Below, piece after piece: positions 44,055-44,534 of a stretch of 44,534 nt of DNA. The DNA lies in NCBI GenBank assembly GCA_007695365.1, contig REDV01000079.1:1-44534 (forward strand). Reading direction: 5' to 3'. Every line of letters starts with the position of its first letter. Position 1 is the stretch's first letter. The stretch comes from Cryomorphaceae bacterium (GTDB lineage: Bacteria > Bacteroidota > Bacteroidia > Flavobacteriales_D > SKUL01). The translations under genes were made by a program, and so were the position numbers. The notes beneath the pieces are model-generated. The model searched no databases and was not told the DNA's origin. It worked only from the letters and a program-made list of their open reading frames with translations.

Positions 44055-44534
44055 ATGATTAAGCTGTTGCACCTGATACTCTTTGTGAGCACTTTTATGG
44101 TGCCTGCCGTGCATTCTCAGAACAGTCTGGATTTTGCATTTGTCGTTCCGGAGGGGTTTAAGCTCATGGAGCAGAGTGAGTACAGAGCGATGTATCAGAA
44201 CAACAGAGGACACACCTTTGCTTACAATTTTGGCAAACAGACTATTGAAAAAGAAAACGAGCTGGATGTCCTGGTGCCGATATACATGTACACGCTTTCG
44301 TTGTCGATGGATGATTTTGAGCTTTGGGCACACGGAAAGGATTTTGTGGTAAATGACCAGAATTACTACTGGATGGAATATGTGAGTTCTTCGGGCGAAA
44401 ATGAGCTCTATCATTTTTCATACGTCACCACGAACAGCAAGAAACTGATAACACTGGCTTTTGCGTGCCCTATAGAGGATGCCGACGCATTCGCTGAAGT
44501 TGTAGTAGATGTTTTGAGTTCAATAGAGTATATC
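44055..44534 (+). CDS. Hypothetical exported protein, truncated at window end
   Basis: The frame is open from the ATG at 44055 to the last base, 160 codons. A signal peptide (MIKLLHLILFVSTFMVPAVHSQ, here split: about residues 1-21) precedes a mixed alpha/beta region with FVVPEGFKLMEQSEYRAMY, WMEYVSSSG and FAEVVVDVLSSIEY. The late helix after a strand resembles small PsbP-like or DUF1795-type folds, but I do not assign a family. Position 15 bases after the gldH-like gene suggests a shared transcript. Confidence 0.6.
   Translation, partial: MIKLLHLILFVSTFMVPAVHSQNSLDFAFVVPEGFKLMEQSEYRAMYQNNRGHTFAYNFGKQTIEKENELDVLVPIYMYTLSLSMDDFELWAHGKDFVVNDQNYYWMEYVSSSGENELYHFSYVTTNSKKLITLAFACPIEDADAFAEVVVDVLSSIEYI

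Overview
The window reads as chromosome of a Bacteroidota bacterium, probably Flavobacteriia-like, of moderate GC. Four things point there: promoters of the TTTG-N17..19-TAnnTTTG type in place of E. coli-like -10/-35 boxes; a TonB-dependent receptor with a carboxypeptidase-like regulatory domain; two secreted proteins ending in type IX secretion (T9SS) sorting domains plus a GldH-like lipoprotein; and families typical of the phylum (DUF4175, HYC_CC_PP, LytTR regulators with HisKA_2 kinases). No phage, insertion sequence, CRISPR array or rRNA was seen. An exact 16-bp ParB site (parS) next to mnmG suggests the segment lies in the origin-proximal part of the chromosome.

Layout. 1-3801: the start of a NifU-type protein (leftward), then a rightward metal-handling operon: small HYC_CC_PP protein, TonB receptor, exported HMA metallochaperone, gamma-carbonic anhydrase. 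3798-6860: leftward isocitrate dehydrogenase, two related small coiled-coil proteins, and glutamate racemase. 6903-7874: a LysR regulator divergent from icd, with a large palindrome between them. 7937-12579: an S9 peptidase with an extra C-terminal domain and a T9SS-exported subtilase. 13009-17798: a universal stress protein facing a leftward four-gene signalling operon (YfiR-like, TPR, HAMP-SpoIIE phosphatase, HD phosphohydrolase). 17920-20654: divergent ferritin and RNase R. 20659-25975: a leftward operon of MORN-repeat secreted protein, multi-PAS HisKA_2 kinase and LytTR response regulator. 26368-28361: rpiB and an M28 peptidase. 28365-31147: an ALDH7-type dehydrogenase and a thioredoxin-fold lipoprotein. 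31315-38358: a compact five-gene leftward operon (DUF4175, RsbW-like ATPase, ybeY, mnmG, methyltransferase) carrying parS. 38752-42890: a T9SS cargo protein, gltX-folB, and tRNA-Cys with a strong terminator. 42894-44534: a small lipoprotein, an intergenic stretch with nested inverted repeats, a gldH-like gene and a truncated secreted protein.

How they may work together. Housekeeping genes (murI, icd, rnr, mnmG, ybeY, gltX, folB, rpiB) alternate with envelope and signalling operons. The best candidates for under-described biology are: the YfiR/TPR/SpoIIE/HD operon, possibly joined through partner switching to the RsbW-like ATPase at 34571-34981; the MORN/kinase/LytTR operon; the HYC_CC_PP/TonB/HMA operon with an overlapping gamma-carbonic anhydrase gene; the tandem small coiled-coil genes after icd; and the nested inverted-repeat element at 43340-43460. 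All functions are inferred from sequence alone; no searches were run.
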